In this document: one piece after another, positions 1 through 12,835 of the stretch
How positions within the stretch are numbered: the stretch's first letter is position 1
How the letters are laid out: each line of letters starts with the position of its first letter
Source: Acestrorhynchus altus
Taxonomy: Eukaryota > Chordata > Actinopteri > Characiformes > Acestrorhynchidae
Assembly (NCBI GenBank): GCA_034509495.1
Contig: CM067505.1
Coordinates: 15,193,731 to 15,257,730, forward strand
Direction: 5' to 3'
Length of the DNA stretch: 64,000 nucleotides
Notes under the pieces: generated by a model
Seen by the model: the letters and a program-made list of their open reading frames with translations, nothing else
What the model was told of the DNA's origin: nothing
Databases searched by the model: none
Translations under genes and position numbers: made by a program

Positions 1-240
1 AATTGTGTTCTCTGGAGAGGCGATACATCCAGTACTTTTTGGATGGGTTGTGGAGTTGAAGATGAGGTGAAATAGTGACCAACCAACATCCTGTCATCAC
101 TAATTATCTTGTCAATGAATGCAGTTAAATCACAGCAATGCTCCAAAATCCAACAGAAAGCCTTCTCTGGACAGTAGAGACAGTTATTCCAACAGAAGTC
201 CACATATTATATTTTTAATGGAAACAATCAAAATGAGAAG
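1..240 (+). mobile_element. Tc1-like transposon 3' remnant
   Basis: The reading resembles the C-terminal coding end of a common fish Tc1-like family. It has an 'aatgctccaaaatccaac' block followed by 'agaaagccttctctggacag', which in intact copies encodes the '..AMLQNPVESLPRKVEAVI' end of the transposase. Frames are broken and no terminal repeat is visible at the right, so it is a dead fragment cut by the window edge. Identification is from memory of the family. Confidence 0.55.
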
Positions 241-1573
241 AAATACAGGGAACACAAAAAAGGTTCTCAGAAACAGCTTACAAGATGGTGTTAGTCTTGC
301 ACTTCTTTTGGAAATGTTTCATGGGACTACTGAGAGGAATTTTCTTTCTGATATTCCAGAGACTGCAGGTCTGAAAGGCTGAAAAGGTTCAGATGTTTTC
401 AAACAAATCTTGTAATAACACATTTTTAGGACTTATTATGTATTAACAGTCTACAGTGTCCACTGCCAACCACATTTGTACGAGATGTGCAAGGTCAACC
501 ACTGTTGACACTTTGTGTAAACACGTCAACTCTAGTTCAGGCTAACCTGAGAGTTACACATCTGTCATTGGGGCCATCAGGGGAACTGATGTCATGAGAA
601 TGTTCAAGGTGAAAACATTAAACCAGCATTCATTCCAGGTCTGCTTCACCGACGCATACTGATTAGTTTGGTCAATTCCTTCTGTCAGGCAAAGGGAGTG
701 TATGTTTGTGCTGCCAGTGAGGGGCGCTATTGACCACACAGCACTGAATAGTAAGTGAGATAAGGTCTGCACTGAAAAGAATACATTGATCTTACTTGCT
801 TGTACATGTACGTTGATTCCTTTAAATAATGGTGTTGTGAAAAATGTGGATACATTTCATTAATGTGGAACTGACTTATATTTGTGAACAAAGTAAAACA
901 CTATTTTATAGCACTAGCAATCATTTAAATTTAAGCTTTGTTTTCCCCAGCGTGCTTCCAAAATAAGTTACCTGAGCTGATATAATTGAATTATTAGTGA
1001 ATACTCCTTTTCATTATTCCTTCTTGCATTTTATCAATAACAATTTGGCAAACAGAGACACAGTAAAATTATTATTAAATTAAACATTTTTATAATTTAA
1101 ATGAACTGTAAACTGTTCACAAGTAAAATACCTATAAGTATTCCTAACCATTTGCATGTAGTTTTATTTCTTTTTCTATCAAACCTACAGTAAAGCATGT
1201 TATAGTAACATATGTAATACTTTTTTGTGTTTTAAATTATTTAATAAAATATTCATTAACTCTTAGGACCTCAGAGCCACACTTTGCAGGCACTTACATC
1301 CATTTTTCTAGGCTTCATATTGTAGGATCAGAGTAACCTTCAGACATTATACACAATTTTGTTTTACCAAAACAATGTCAAATTCATAAAAAAATGTACA
1401 TCTCAAATGAAGGCATTTGAGCCTAGGATCTCCTGAAAATAAACATATCTGTGTGATTGTCTCCTATAAATACTTTTCTCAATTTCTGTCAAATAAAGGT
1501 ATGTGATCTATGGAAACAACACACAAAACTGACCTAGGGTTCTAACGGTTAAAAACTGGATTGTGGCTCAAAT
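241..1573. other. Stretch with no recognisable gene
   Basis: AT-rich DNA without a credible coding reading or splice-flanked exon. The short open frames here (for example 554-772 on the minus strand) lack any family resemblance. Nothing further is seen. Confidence 0.5.
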
Positions 1574-1660
1574 TCAGAATCAGAATCACAAATACTTTAT
1601 GAATCCCAATTATTACAGTTCCATCCATTTATATAAAAAATAAACACAATCATATTAATG
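1574..1660 (-). mobile_element. LINE 3'-end fragment
   Basis: The run 'cagaatcagaatcacaaata' followed by 'ctttatgaatccc' is the reverse complement of the 3' tail of fish LINEs, which end '..GGGATTAATAAAGT(ATTCTG)n'. Only the 3' end survives, as is usual for 5'-truncated LINE insertions. A matching tail on the plus strand lies at 61038-61083. Confidence 0.55.
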
Positions 1661-2218
1661 AATAAACTGAATAAACATTTTGAAATATATACATGTTAAA
1701 ATGCTTATGTAAAGCCAGTGGCTATGATAATAAATAATAATAAAAAACTACTATTACTACTAGTGTAATACAGTTCTTTTTAAGCCAGTGTTTATTGAAT
1801 GGGCAAAGCTCCTTATAAAATTGACTACTAAATTCATTTAGACACACAGACACATAATGATTCATTTATTGCCATATAAACCAATTGGCAATAATGAAAT
1901 GCTTCAAGAATACTCTTTTACTAAATGATGGTGGATTAACATGTTGTTGCTGTTTTACAAGTTTCACTGAAGGGGGTCAGCATGACCCAGAACAGCCTGG
2001 AACACAATAAGAGCCATCTGGGAGCAGAAAAAAAACAATGATCTCCCACTCTGCATGAGAGTTCACACAGAGTCATACACCCATGAGCTCACTGATAACC
2101 TCTGAGAAATGTGGAAAAACAGGGGAGGAAGGACTGGAGATATGGAAGCACAGAAGAAGGGTCAGGTCAAGAATGACAGTTTCTGGAAAACTGAAGCATG
2201 TGATTGGTCTGACACACA

Positions 2219-2220
2219 AA

Positions 2221-2294
<74 letters not shown>
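2219..2294. repeat. (CA)n microsatellite
   Basis: About 75 bp of nearly pure CA with one AAAC interruption near its left end. Open frames through it encode only Thr-His or Cys-Val repeats and are not genes. Confidence 0.97.
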
Positions 2295-2297
<3 letters not shown>

Positions 2298-2329
2298 CTC
2301 AGATGTCTATTTTAGACAGGAAATGTGTT

Positions 2330-2930
2330 TAGAATCAAATCAAAATCAAATCAAATCAAGTTTTATTGTCACATCACATTACACAGGTGTAAGGTTGAGT
2401 GAAAAAATTAGGTGCAAGTTCTTCTCATTACTAAAACATATGCACAAAAAGAAGAAAATCAAAATAAAAAATATAAGAATATACCTATATGTAGTTTTAA
2501 TAGAATATTTACACATTAAGAGGCAGTGGGAAATACTCTTTAGTGGGTGCAGTAGGAGAAAGTCTTTGGTGGGTACAGTAGGAGACAGTCTTTAGTGGGT
2601 GCAGTGGAAGGGCCTTTGGTGGGTGTAGTGTAACTGAGTAGTTACTTACCGCTCCAGTAGTAAGTAAAGTGCAGGTGCTGAGAGAAAGACTTTATGTGGT
2701 GTGAAGGTGTAATGGTGTGATGAGGCAAGTGAGATGGACTGTGATTCGCTGTGGCCTGGAACAATGCGTTACTGAATGTTTAGCAGTCTGTCTAACAGTC
2801 TATGAGTGATAATACTCATGGTCTTCCTCAGACAATGGCTCGTGTATAAATCCAGAATGTTTGGTAGCTGAACCCCAGTGATGTACTGGGCAGTGCTCAC
2901 CACCCTCTGCTGAGAGAGAGAATAGCAAAC
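2330..2930 (-). mobile_element. LINE (L2/Rex-type) 3' end, 5'-truncated
   Basis: Reads in reverse as the 3' end of a fish non-LTR retrotransposon. The tail is an (ATCAA)n-like run then 'gttttattgtcacatcacat' at 2340-2385. Further right, 'gtgatgtactgggcagtgct' and 'caccaccctctgc' at about 2877-2915 correspond to the antisense of the conserved C-terminal reverse-transcriptase region in salmonid and other fish LINEs. The UTR contains three to four degenerate copies of a roughly 27-bp unit at 2535-2630 ('tctttagtgggtgcagtagg'). The coding part is too short and damaged to act. Confidence 0.7.
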
Positions 2931-5780
2931 CTGTTTGTGAGTCAGCCAGTGATGAAACAGTAATCAATAAAAGATGATTAGAATAGAGATTAAAAATGAT
3001 TCATCTAAAATTTGTTGTTTATTAAATATGCACACACATTGTTTTCTTCCTTATACAGAGGCATCTAATAGAGTGGGGACTCCTGGTCAAATGTGTGTAC
3101 TACACAAGTGCATAGATTTGCTCTTAACATTGGTAGGTGGGAGGTTTTGCTGGATATCGGTGGGGACACGTCAATCCGTCCATTCTACATCCTTGGTACT
3201 ACATCTCAGCTCTGGAGGAGTGGACAGTTGTCATTGTGACATAATCATGCGCAGCTACGGAGAACTTTAAACTTTATCTAATCAGCATAACCTGAAACTC
3301 ATTGCATAAAAGTTGTAAACATTTGGACTATGTATGACATCTGTGGCTCTGTTTAATACTGTGTTTAGTGCTGAGCTCTACTCCATCCCAAAAATCCATT
3401 CCATGGAAAATAATGTTTGAGCAGCAGCACATTTTCTGTATTCTGTTCAGAGGAAAAAATACAATTATATAAAATATTTATGAAATATTATTATAAAGAA
3501 TAACAAGGAGATGTAGCTTTGGAAATGCGAATTTGAGGTTTATAGGTGGATGATTTGCTTGAAATGCATGCAATTCTGTTTTTGTTTTGTTGCTTGTTTA
3601 AAAACAATTTTATATGGTGTGGGTTTCTGAGAAAGTGGGTTTCAAGCTAGCTCATATGACTACATTTTGGTTGTTTGCTTATTAGCAAGATTATTAATGC
3701 TGTGCAGGCAAACTGTCAAGAATGCTACTGAGTGACCGCTTTTTCTGAACTTATGCTGCATTTACATGATGGAACTGAAGAAGTGCCTCTCAGTAGATTT
3801 GCAACCGATAGTGGTATGCATTAACATGGTCATAGTTATAGTCAATCTCTGTGCCTAATCACCAGTGCTCAAATTTTAAGTGCATTATGGAAGTGTACTG
3901 CTAGTGCTTTCTTCATTCATGGTTGCATCTTCTATGTAATCTCTAATGTAGGCCATTGCACACACTGTCACACATAAACATCATGGTACTCTCATCATGC
4001 ATGTTAGCATGCAGTAAAGAATAGATTTTGACAGAATGGAATGCTGCCCTGCTTATTGGTTATGTTAATGGATGCTCTCTAAAACACTAGCATTTGTTTT
4101 TCCTCAGAGGTAGACCTACCTTTATAACAGATTTGAGTTGCAATTGTATGAGCAATGGAAACAACAGCTCAGCAGAATAGACGTGATGTTAACAGCCAGG
4201 CTCAACAGGGTTGAGAGCAGGAAAGGTAAAGACAGAATTTAAACGGAACAGAGTACACAGGCATGGCATGGGGAGAAGCATCAGTGCACAGAGAGGGGCC
4301 AGTGTTCCCTACCCCAAAGATGATGACATAGTCTTAGGGAATAAGGGCTGAATATGCTGGTAAAATTGGTGCTTCCTTATCTAACTTCATTACTATATTA
4401 TACTATATATATTACTGTGTTTAGCAGCCCCTTTCTCTGTGCAGCAACACTGAGAACACAAGTGAAAGGAGTGGGGTGTGACTGAAGGGTTTGGTTTAAT
4501 ACCAAGTGTTTGTTTTGTTCTGAGATGCTGGTGCGGTCTGTGGCATGGTCTGAGATTTAGTAAACATTATCTCAGCTCAAAATCTCTTAGGGTACCCAAA
4601 CATTATGTAGCAATTTTACTATAAAATAGGATATTTAGTTTCAAATAGGGAGAATTGCTTACATAATGTGGGAGGACACATACAAGACCACTCACTAGAA
4701 CAGTGTAACACTGTGCAGAATCCTGTAATATAGTTGTCATGCTTCCATTTCACAGTGTACTGTGATTTAAAACGAGTAAGAAAGACTATAAATAACTCAC
4801 TCAGTTGGAAACTGCAGCCATTTGATACTCAAAGTAAACAGAGACTGGAATATACTTTAGCCAAAGTTAATATTAAAGCTTAATTTCATTATTTTCATCA
4901 CCACCTCCATATCAAGTGAAGTAAGTCCTGACTTATGTGATATAAGATGTTATAAGTATGTATAATTGATGTCAGTCATTATCAGTGGTGGGGTAATTAT
5001 TCATAAATGTCCATTACAAAACTATTGCACTATACAACACAGAAAAGTTGTATAGAAGCACACCTTTCAGTTAAACTCTAACTGTTTTAGAGTTGAAACA
5101 GAGTCAGTATCTCACAAATTGCAGCTGGAGTTAGGGAAACAAAAAACTGGTGGAATAATAATAAACTGAAAATTCATAAATAACAATCACTTACTGCAGT
5201 CACACTAATTACATTTTAATATGTCTTGGAAGATGTGATCTCACTAACTACTTTGTATGTTATTCTCTAGAAATTTGTACCAGGGTCACCAGTGAGTATG
5301 TGGTATTGGGAGTAAGATATCTGTATATGAAATAATGTTACCTGGCTGTCATTAACTTTAAATTCGCATATAGTTGCTAACATTACATTTCCATTCTCCT
5401 TTTGTTTCTGTTGAGCCTCCTGTTTGTCATTTGAAGAAAGTGGAAGTGAAAAGGAAATTTTCATCACTGTTTTTTCACAGTTTAGCCATTAGTATGTTGA
5501 CATTTTGAAGTTTCAATAATATTATAGAGAAGTTTCTCCATCTTGTTTATCAATGAAGTTCACATTATCAATTTTGTTGATCTTAATGTTTCCAGTTCTC
5601 TGTCCCATATCCTGTGCAGTCAGTTTTATGTAACCCCCCACCCACTGCTTTTCCTGACCACATCTGTTCACCTCTGCTCCCAGGGTGGATTTGCTTCCAT
5701 CCATTTGGGGTTCATCAGGAGTTGTATTTTGTGTCAAGATGTGTAAAAATAAGCATGTTTTTACAGATGTAGAGTTAGGA
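2931..5780. other. Stretch with no recognisable gene
   Basis: About 2.8 kb of AT-rich DNA. The 2974-3270 and 5267-5467 open frames have no recognisable domain and no exon-like boundaries. No transposon terminus is apparent. Confidence 0.45.
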
Positions 5781-5885
5781 GTCTTGTCCAAGGACTTAGC
5801 ACAGCAAATAGATGCCCAGACTGGGTATCAAACCCCACTCTCCCACATGGTGTGGTGGCACTATCTGTTGTGCCACACCAACTGC
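5781..5885 (-). mobile_element. tRNA-derived SINE (family A), head region only
   Basis: In reverse complement this carries 'ggtgtggcacaacagata' (A-box-like) and 'ggggtttgatacccagtctg' (B-box-like), matching the better-preserved SINE copies at 38656-38873 and 44288-44507. The 3' tail is missing. Its 5' end abuts a TA array. Confidence 0.75.
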
Positions 5886-5887
5886 AT

Positions 5888-5948
<61 letters not shown>

Positions 5949-5949
5949 G

Positions 5950-6005
<56 letters not shown>

Positions 6006-6006
6006 T
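5886..6006. repeat. (TA)n microsatellite
   Basis: About 120 bp of TA with a few T or CTG interruptions, starting directly at the 5' end of the adjacent SINE fragment. Confidence 0.97.
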
Positions 6007-6039
6007 ATGTTAAGGTAAATGATGAAAGGTTTTAATCTT

Positions 6040-6650
6040 ATATAAAGTGCATCCAGAAAGTATTCACACTGCTTCACTTTTTAAACATTTCATGTTACAT
6101 CCTTATTCCAAAATGGATTCAATTAATTTCTCTAATGTAGACACTAAAATAAACACACAAAAATAACACATATATTCACAGCCTTGCTATGACACTTGTG
6201 CTTGTTTCCTGATCATTCTGAGATGCTTCGTGCTTGAATGGAGTACCTATGGTAAATCTGTTGGATTAGACGAGTCAGTGTCATGGAAGTCTATTGTCTA
6301 GAGACATCCAAGACATGATTATATTGAAACAGATCAAGGGTACAGAAAACCATCTGCTGCGTTGAAGGTCCCAATGAGCACAGTGGCCTCGACCATCTGT
6401 GAATGGAAGGAAGTTTGGAACCACCAGGACTCGTCCACGGGCTGGCCACCTGCACATGACCGCTGAGGCAGTAATTGCTACCAAAGGTGCAATAAAGTAT
6501 TGAGCAAAGGCTATGAATACTTATGTACATGTTATTTTTTGTGTTTTAATTTAATATATTTGCAAGATGTTAACAAAACCTAATTCACTTTGTCATCATG
6601 TGATATTGTGGTAGAATTGTGAGGACATAATGAATTGATCTATCTTAAAT
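6040..6650 (+). mobile_element. Internally deleted Tc1-like transposon
   Basis: Both ends match a very common fish Tc1 family. The left end has 'gtgcatccagaaagtattca' and 'ttattccaaaatggattcaa'. The right end has 'aaaggctatgaatacttatg', 'tacatgttatt', then 'gtagaattgtgaggac'. Between them, 'ggtcccaatgagcacagtgg' and 'gaaccaccaggactcg' come from the N-terminal helix-turn-helix part of the transposase, read on the plus strand. The sequence then jumps straight to the C-terminal end, so the catalytic core is deleted and the copy is inactive. It sits between two TA arrays. Confidence 0.8.
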
Positions 6651-6665
6651 CTATATCTAGTCATT

Positions 6666-7740
<1,075 letters not shown>

Positions 7741-8230
7741 CCTTTTCCACCAACATGGAACAGGTTCCTTTCTGGTTTTCTAACCTAATTTTGAACCATT
7801 CCATTAGGTTTTCACCAATGTAAATAGCTTCCAAAACCTGAAACATTTTTTCGCAGCAGGAATCAAAGATTAAAGACTTTTTTCAGCACAAACTACTGTG
7901 GGCATCTCAAGTTGTACAGGAGCAACGAGCACTGACCTACCATTCATCTCGCACACTGTAGCCTCCTCCATCTTCTTATCACCAAAAGTTTATCCAAAAA
8001 CACACATCTGTAACAACATAAATGCTCATAGGTAATCTATGCTCTCTGCCATCTTCTCAGTTCTATTTATTGATGCTGTGCAACACCCTCAGTTGATGAT
8101 GTATTCTGTGACATAACCTTGGTTCAACTAACACTGGTGTAAATGCGGACTGGTTCACTGAAAAACACCAAAGTTCTTATGAGCCTGAATGGAACCAATT
8201 CAAGGACCAGAGTTCCTTTGGTGGAAAAGG
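7741..8230. mobile_element. MITE-like non-autonomous DNA element
   Basis: About 490 bp bounded by perfect 13-bp inverted ends: 'ccttttccaccaa' at 7741-7753 and 'ttggtggaaaagg' at 8218-8230. The ends continue with looser symmetry (ggttcctttctgg.. against ..ccagagttcct). There is no coding content. A clear target-site duplication is not visible. This design is typical of small non-autonomous DNA transposons, perhaps hAT-related, but the superfamily is inferred. Confidence 0.65.
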
Positions 8231-9410
8231 CCTATGAGATGGAAACTCATGAGTCATAGACCACCCCCAATTACTGGTGGGCACTCTGGCACAGTGCAAA
8301 TGTTTTGTTGTTAGCCCCTTGAACATGACAGATGTGTAATTTGTGTTTACAACAGAGGTTAAGCCAGTGGCTCTGCACTGTGGTCATATCTTAAGTCGTT
8401 TACTTAAGGCTTTCTCTGATGTTCATGCTGGGTAAAAAAGACAAACCAAGGCCACAAAACATCTGGGCTCTTCAAACATTTTGTCAAGAGAAACCAACAG
8501 GAATTTTTACATAACATGGTTCCCCAGTTTTAGGAAACGAGTGTGTACATCTGTGGTTAACCCGCTTTCATTTGAGATTTTAAATGAACATTGCATATTT
8601 CAGTTCTGCAAAACCTCCAGTGGCATTCAGGGCTATTTTTCATATGTCTGTTAAAATGAAGTTATATATGAGAAGCCAATTGCACAGACTTTTGAAGTTC
8701 TAATCTAGTCAAATAAACAAATAAAAAAGACAAATGCTCTAAAGTTTCCATCAAGTCTCTTTCAAGCAGTCATCCACAAATGCCAGCAGTTTTGCCAGGC
8801 AGACAGAGATGCTATCTTCATCTTTGGCATTGTGCAATACTTTTGACAGTGTTGAATATCAGATCATCTGTCTTGAGCGAGTGTAACATGACCGCCTGTT
8901 CTGGAATGTCTCGCCAGGTTTGGCTGAGGGCCACACTTCATAGAATGACTGGCCCCACACTCTCCAATGCACATCCCCCCACACCCCAACCTCCTCCCCT
9001 TTCCAAATCCTGTCAAGACCAAGAGTCCACAGCTCTTGGAACTGCTGGCACAGAGGCTGCCAAGGAATTCTTGCAGAGTGAGACGTCCAATCCAAAGCGT
9101 GACGCTTCAGATTCCTGGTAGAGACGAGCGTCTGGGACCAATTCAGCGTTGTGAAGCACAGCTTTTGAGACAGCAGATGTTTATGTAACTTGACTGCATG
9201 GTGATCGTGTCGGTGTCTTAAATCAAATACTGTATGGGAATGGGAAGTGAGGTTAAATCATGGTATTCAAGGTCATAAGGGGGTTAAGTAGGGAGGAGCG
9301 TCACAAATCTACTCAATGTTAAGTGCGTGAAGTGGTGTTGCATAATTCCATTCCATAATTCCTCAAATTTTACACAATGAATAAATTTATGACTGCATTA
9401 GTAGCAGTTT
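8231..9410. other. Stretch with no recognisable gene
   Basis: Unassigned upstream DNA. The open frames at 8780-9121, 8967-9188 and (minus) 8859-9095 overlap each other and show no domain or splice-flanked exon, so none is supported. Confidence 0.4.
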
Positions 9411-9600
9411 ATACACAGTATGTCAAAAGAGGCTACAATGCACTTCATGTTAATGTCATGAGTTTGTAGATATCCACTCAAGTTAGAGAATGCAACTACT
9501 TTAGGGTGCACCCTTTCCTGACACAGGTGTTCAGTGGTGTACAGACATAAAAGATTGCCAATAGAATGAAATACTCTAGAGCAGCTGTGCAAGGCTGTAG
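9411..9600 (+). mobile_element. Tc1-like remnant, 5' end
   Basis: Fragments such as 'gcaactactttagggtgcac', 'ctgacacaggtgt', 'gattgccaatagaatgaa' and 'ctctagagcagctgtgcaa' resemble the 5' part of the Tc1-like family also represented at 1-240, 30548-30900 and 32925-33610. It is highly diverged and partial. Confidence 0.5.
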
Positions 9601-9774
9601 GCTAATGTTTTTCACAACTGTCTGAGACACATCCCAAAACTTTCTGTCTGCATTTCCAAACTGAAAATACCTGATCCTTTTTCAATTACATTTTTAAACA
9701 TTACTGTTGCATTTATTTGTGTATTTTTATACAGCCATAATGTCTTATGTGTTATAGATGCCTTAAAATGCCCT

Positions 9775-10113
9775 CAGATCAGAGCTGAACAAGCTGAGCT
9801 TAGCGTGATCTAGAACTAATCATTCAGCAGTAGTTCCTGCCCTCCAAAAGAAGGACCTGGGTTCAATCCCCGGGTGGGGCGACCTGGGAACTTTCTGTGT
9901 GGAGTTTCTCCCCGTGTTCGCGTGGGTTTCATCCAAAGACATGCATGATAGGTGAATTGATGACTCTAAAGTGCCTATTTATGTGCATGTGTGCGCCCTA
10001 TGATGGATTAGCACCCTGTCTAGGGTTGTTTCCCGCCCTTGCGCTCAGAGTTGCCGGCTGGGCACCGGCTCACCCGTGACCCGATTCAGGAATAAGCAGT
10101 TCAAAAAATGGAT

Positions 10114-10116
<3 letters not shown>
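9775..10116 (+). mobile_element. V-SINE (DANA/HE1-like core)
   Basis: A B-box-like promoter 'gggttcaatccccgggtggg' near 9850 is followed by the vertebrate V-SINE core words 'gtgtggagtttctccccgtg', 'ttcgcgtgggttt' and 'ccaaagacatgcatgatagg', then a 3' body ending 'aaaaaatggatggata'. The core matches the DANA-type V-SINE known from zebrafish, with an internal deletion in the 'gtttgcatgttctcc' segment. The tail runs directly into a TA array. Confidence 0.8.

Positions 10117-10180
<64 letters not shown>
10117..10180. repeat. (TA)n microsatellite
   Basis: About 64 bp of pure TA continuing from the 'ggatggata' tail of the V-SINE, so it probably grew from the retroposon tail. Confidence 0.97.
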
Positions 10181-10183
<3 letters not shown>

Positions 10184-11061
10184 GCCACTAGCCTGTGCCT
10201 GGCATTTGGCATGATGCCAATAGGTTAATATTTTTCTGCTCCAGATAATCTCAAGTTTGTCACTGATCAAGAAGTTTTAGGCCTTTTCCTAGTTTTTCTA
10301 AAACAACTCCAGGCTTTTTACCTCTTTGGATTATTGTCATTATAACACTTTAAAGTCCTAATCTACATTTTAATGCTATTTAAGATTACACACAAGATTA
10401 CCTATGAGGAAATCAACAACAAAACAAACAAAACAAACACAAAGCCATTATAAGATTATCATAAGATGTTTATATTTATTGTTGGCTGTAGCTGAAAAAC
10501 ATCTAATTATTGTCTAGACCAGAGGTCATGGGACTGGTGGAGCTCCAGATTCTCATTCAAAACAAGCAGAAGTGACAAAACAGGTGGCATTAGGAATCGC
10601 TAGTTTATGCAGTTTAATCATAGCATAGCATGGAAGATATACAGTAGTGTACAGACACTTTTCCTGCCTGTCAGTAACAATAGCCCTTTAGGTGGTCCAG
10701 CAGGCTTGCACAGTTGTTAGGAGTTCCATTTTCAGTACATCATTTAATCAATTAGAACTGCTAAGACATGAACAGGGATTCATTGTGGCTTGGCAGAAAA
10801 AATGCTCAGGATGAAGCTGAATGAGAATTCTAATTTAATGGAAAATCATTAAGCGTGTGTAATGCCTCTAATGTGCTGATAAACACTGGTGCTGGTGATA
10901 TTTTGTTGTAATAGTTTTGAGAAGCTTTGTACATTTTAAATTAATTCAGGGTGTCGCAAGACAAAGACCAAGAAAATGTTTGAAGGGGGCATGATCTATA
11001 GTGCTATCACCAAAGTGGGTAGTGATGTTGGATGGGCCTGCTAGCTGCAGTACTACTGCTG

Positions 11062-11062
<1 letters not shown>
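10181..11062. other. Stretch with no recognisable gene
   Basis: AT-rich DNA upstream of the putative grb10 promoter. No exon, transposon end or repeat is recognised. Confidence 0.4.

Positions 11063-11099
<37 letters not shown>
11063..11099. repeat. (TG)n microsatellite
   Basis: About 36 bp of pure TG. Confidence 0.95.
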
Positions 11100-11102
<3 letters not shown>

Positions 11103-11439
11103 ATACCTAACCCTTAAAATCCCAGGGGGTCAAGAGTCAGAAATGCAATAATAAAATTCAGTGCTGTCAAAAATGGTTAAGATATCAAATACAAAACACT
11201 TTAAAGTGCTTTGCATGAATATAATGAGAAGCAAGTCAAAGACCAAATACCAAACACATCATAGGTGTCAGCAGAGCTGTAACCACTGTGTTCAAGGATG
11301 CTGTGATGGAGACAGTTGGAATAGAATTGGTGGCTGACTACACATGTATCGGAGGAGGTACTTGTCTTCACTGTAGTATCCTATGCGATGGGGAGAGTCC
11401 TAATGGGGCTGGTAATTAGCAGTTCCAAATGGGGGGATT

Positions 11440-11690
11440 AGGCTAAAATTGGGGAGTGGAGATGGAGGGAATGGGAGGGAAGAAGGAGAGGTGGGCGGGT
11501 GGGAGTGGAAGAATTGGGACTTAGGTGGAGTGGAACTGGAGGGAGGGAGTGAAGGAAGAGGGGCAGGAGGTGGAGTGGAGGGGTCGGAGGGAGGGAGTGG
11601 AAATGGAGGGAGGGAGTGAAGGAGGAGGGGCGGGAGGTACAGTGGAGGTGGAGGGAGTGGAGGGGCGGGAGGTGGAGTGGTGGAGACTAC
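11440..11690 (+). promoter_or_regulatory. G-rich purine minisatellite at the putative grb10 promoter
   Basis: Nearly all-purine plus strand built from GGAGGG/GGGAGTG words. The unit starting 'ggagggagggagtgaagga' occurs at 11538 and again at 11605, a period near 67 bp. Runs of three or four Gs are dense enough for G-quadruplex or triplex formation, a structural prediction not tested here. It lies just upstream of the CpG-richer exon 1 region, which suggests a core-promoter role. That role is inference from position. Confidence 0.5.
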
Positions 11691-11699
11691 CCTCGGCCC

Positions 11700-11822
11700 T
11701 CGTGGGCTGGAAGGTTTGGAGAGTCAGCTGAGTCGTGATTTTTGCATGTGGACGGTGACAGATCTGCGCTGACGCACGCAGGGATTTGCCGCTGAGCCCC
11801 TCTCGAAGACCCCGCTCTGAAG
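11700..11822 (+). other. grb10: Putative grb10 non-coding exon 1 (5' UTR)
   Basis: This segment is markedly richer in G+C and CpG than its surroundings (CGCTGACGCACGC, GCCGCTGAGCC, CTCGAAGACCCCGC). It ends at a near-consensus splice donor CTGAAG|GTGAGTAT at 11822/11823. If joined to the acceptor before 26044, an in-frame TGA in this exon lies ten codons before the junction, so translation must start downstream at the ATG at 26086. The start of the exon (transcription start) is not determinable from sequence; 11700 is an estimate. grb10 genes characteristically have separate non-coding first exons. Alternatives are a first exon of another transcript or an unrelated CpG-rich segment. Confidence 0.5.
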
Positions 11823-11841
11823 GTGAGTATGGAAAAGCGTG

Positions 11842-11910
11842 TCTTCTCTTCTCTTCTCTTCTCTTCTCTTCTCTTCTCTTCTCTTCTCTTCTCTTCTCTT
11901 CTCTTCTCTT
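11842..11910. repeat. (TCTTC)n microsatellite next to exon 1 donor
   Basis: About 14 perfect pentamer copies forming a pyrimidine tract on the transcribed-sense strand. It starts about 20 nt after the exon 1 splice donor. Confidence 0.97.
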
Positions 11911-12591
11911 GTGTTTCTGACTGTCGGGGCTGCTTCATGTGTTGGTGAGATGAAATGAGCACAGAGGTTGGGGGTTTGGGGTGATCGGGAGTGTGCTCTG
12001 CGCGCGCGCGCCTCTTCCAGCTTTGCTGAAAGTTACAGCTGAGTGACTCACTTCACCTTCCTGTGTTTACAAACAAGCTTCAGCGTGCGGCTCGCCTCTG
12101 TTACACTGTTCCCTGTGTCCCAGTGTTTGTCACACTGCCCTGTGTGTCCACCCCCAGCCTCCTGTCCCCTCTCGGTGTGTTGTGGAGGTGGTCAAACAGA
12201 GGCGCCACGTTTCTCCCAGTTTATCAGACTGGGGATCGTCAGTTGTGTCAGTTTGCTGCTGGTCAGTCTTGACAAAGCTCTGATCCCAGAACAGATGGGG
12301 GGCTGTGTGGCCTGTGAGAGGCTACACGAGCCAAGCGCTGCACTGGGGAAAGTGATCTTGGTGTGAAATTCGAGGCTGAGTCCACCTTGGCGACTCAGCA
12401 ACTTTGCCAAGATTGTGGGGGACAGTGTGATAGGAGAGACCAGGCACCAGACACAGCCTGCCCACTCATGAGCTTTTGTCTTAAAAGGCCTCATGTGAAA
12501 AGAAATGCCGTATGAAAATAGCTACAAATCACTTATATGGTTTGCATTATACATATAAATGCTTATGTGCATATGTAAACATCCACGTTGC

Positions 12592-12835
12592 CCATTTGAT
12601 TCCCTGAACTGGCAGGATTTGACTGAAGTGCCCTTGAGCAAGGCATTAACTCCCCAGCTGCCCCTCAGGCTGCCCACTGCTTTGGGCATGTGTGCTCACT
12701 TGTGAGCTCCGGGCATGTATGCTCACATTAGTAAAGTGTGTGACTTTACTAGTGTTTCACTGTGTGGAGGGGTCAAATTTGGAGAACAGATTTCCCTGTG
12801 TGCAAGCACAGTGAGCCTTCATTTACATTACTGTT
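12592..12835 (+). mobile_element. tRNA-derived SINE (family B), 5'-truncated
   Basis: Starts inside the tRNA-like head at the B box ('tttgattccctgaactggca') and continues through 'gtgcccttgagcaaggcat', 'ctccccagctgcccctcagg', 'ctgcccactgctttgggcat', then a 'tgtgtgctcac'-type body and 'gggtcaaattt'. The same body occurs at 38500-38985. The A-box half is missing. Confidence 0.75.

Larger units (their letters stand above)
11691..12015. promoter_or_regulatory. CpG-richer promoter-proximal region with (CG)n tract
   Basis: Local CpG density rises sharply over this interval compared with the AT-rich surroundings. It ends in a CGCGCGCGCGC run at 12000-12011 that could adopt Z-DNA. It overlaps the putative non-coding exon and the TCTTC repeat. 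No TATA box is evident, as expected for a CpG-type promoter. Confidence 0.45.

Noticed and set aside
2073..2595. Long open frames through CA/GT repeats (also at 24512, 29163, 33943, 44471, 47483, 59105, 59235 and 62739)
   Set aside because: They consist of Thr-His or Cys-Val runs with no conserved flanks. Frames stay open because dinucleotide repeats lack stops.
11842..11910. CRISPR-like array or other spaced repeat system
   Set aside because: It is an uninterrupted pentamer repeat without spacers in a vertebrate genome. No CRISPR-like structure exists anywhere in the window.
12044..12050. TGACTCA (AP-1 type) site near exon 1
   Set aside because: A 7-bp word is expected several times by chance in 64 kb. 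Position alone does not support it.
12043..12494. Overlapping open frames near the promoter on both strands
   Set aside because: Both strands are open mainly because of the higher G+C. There is no domain, and the plus frame does not join grb10 in phase.
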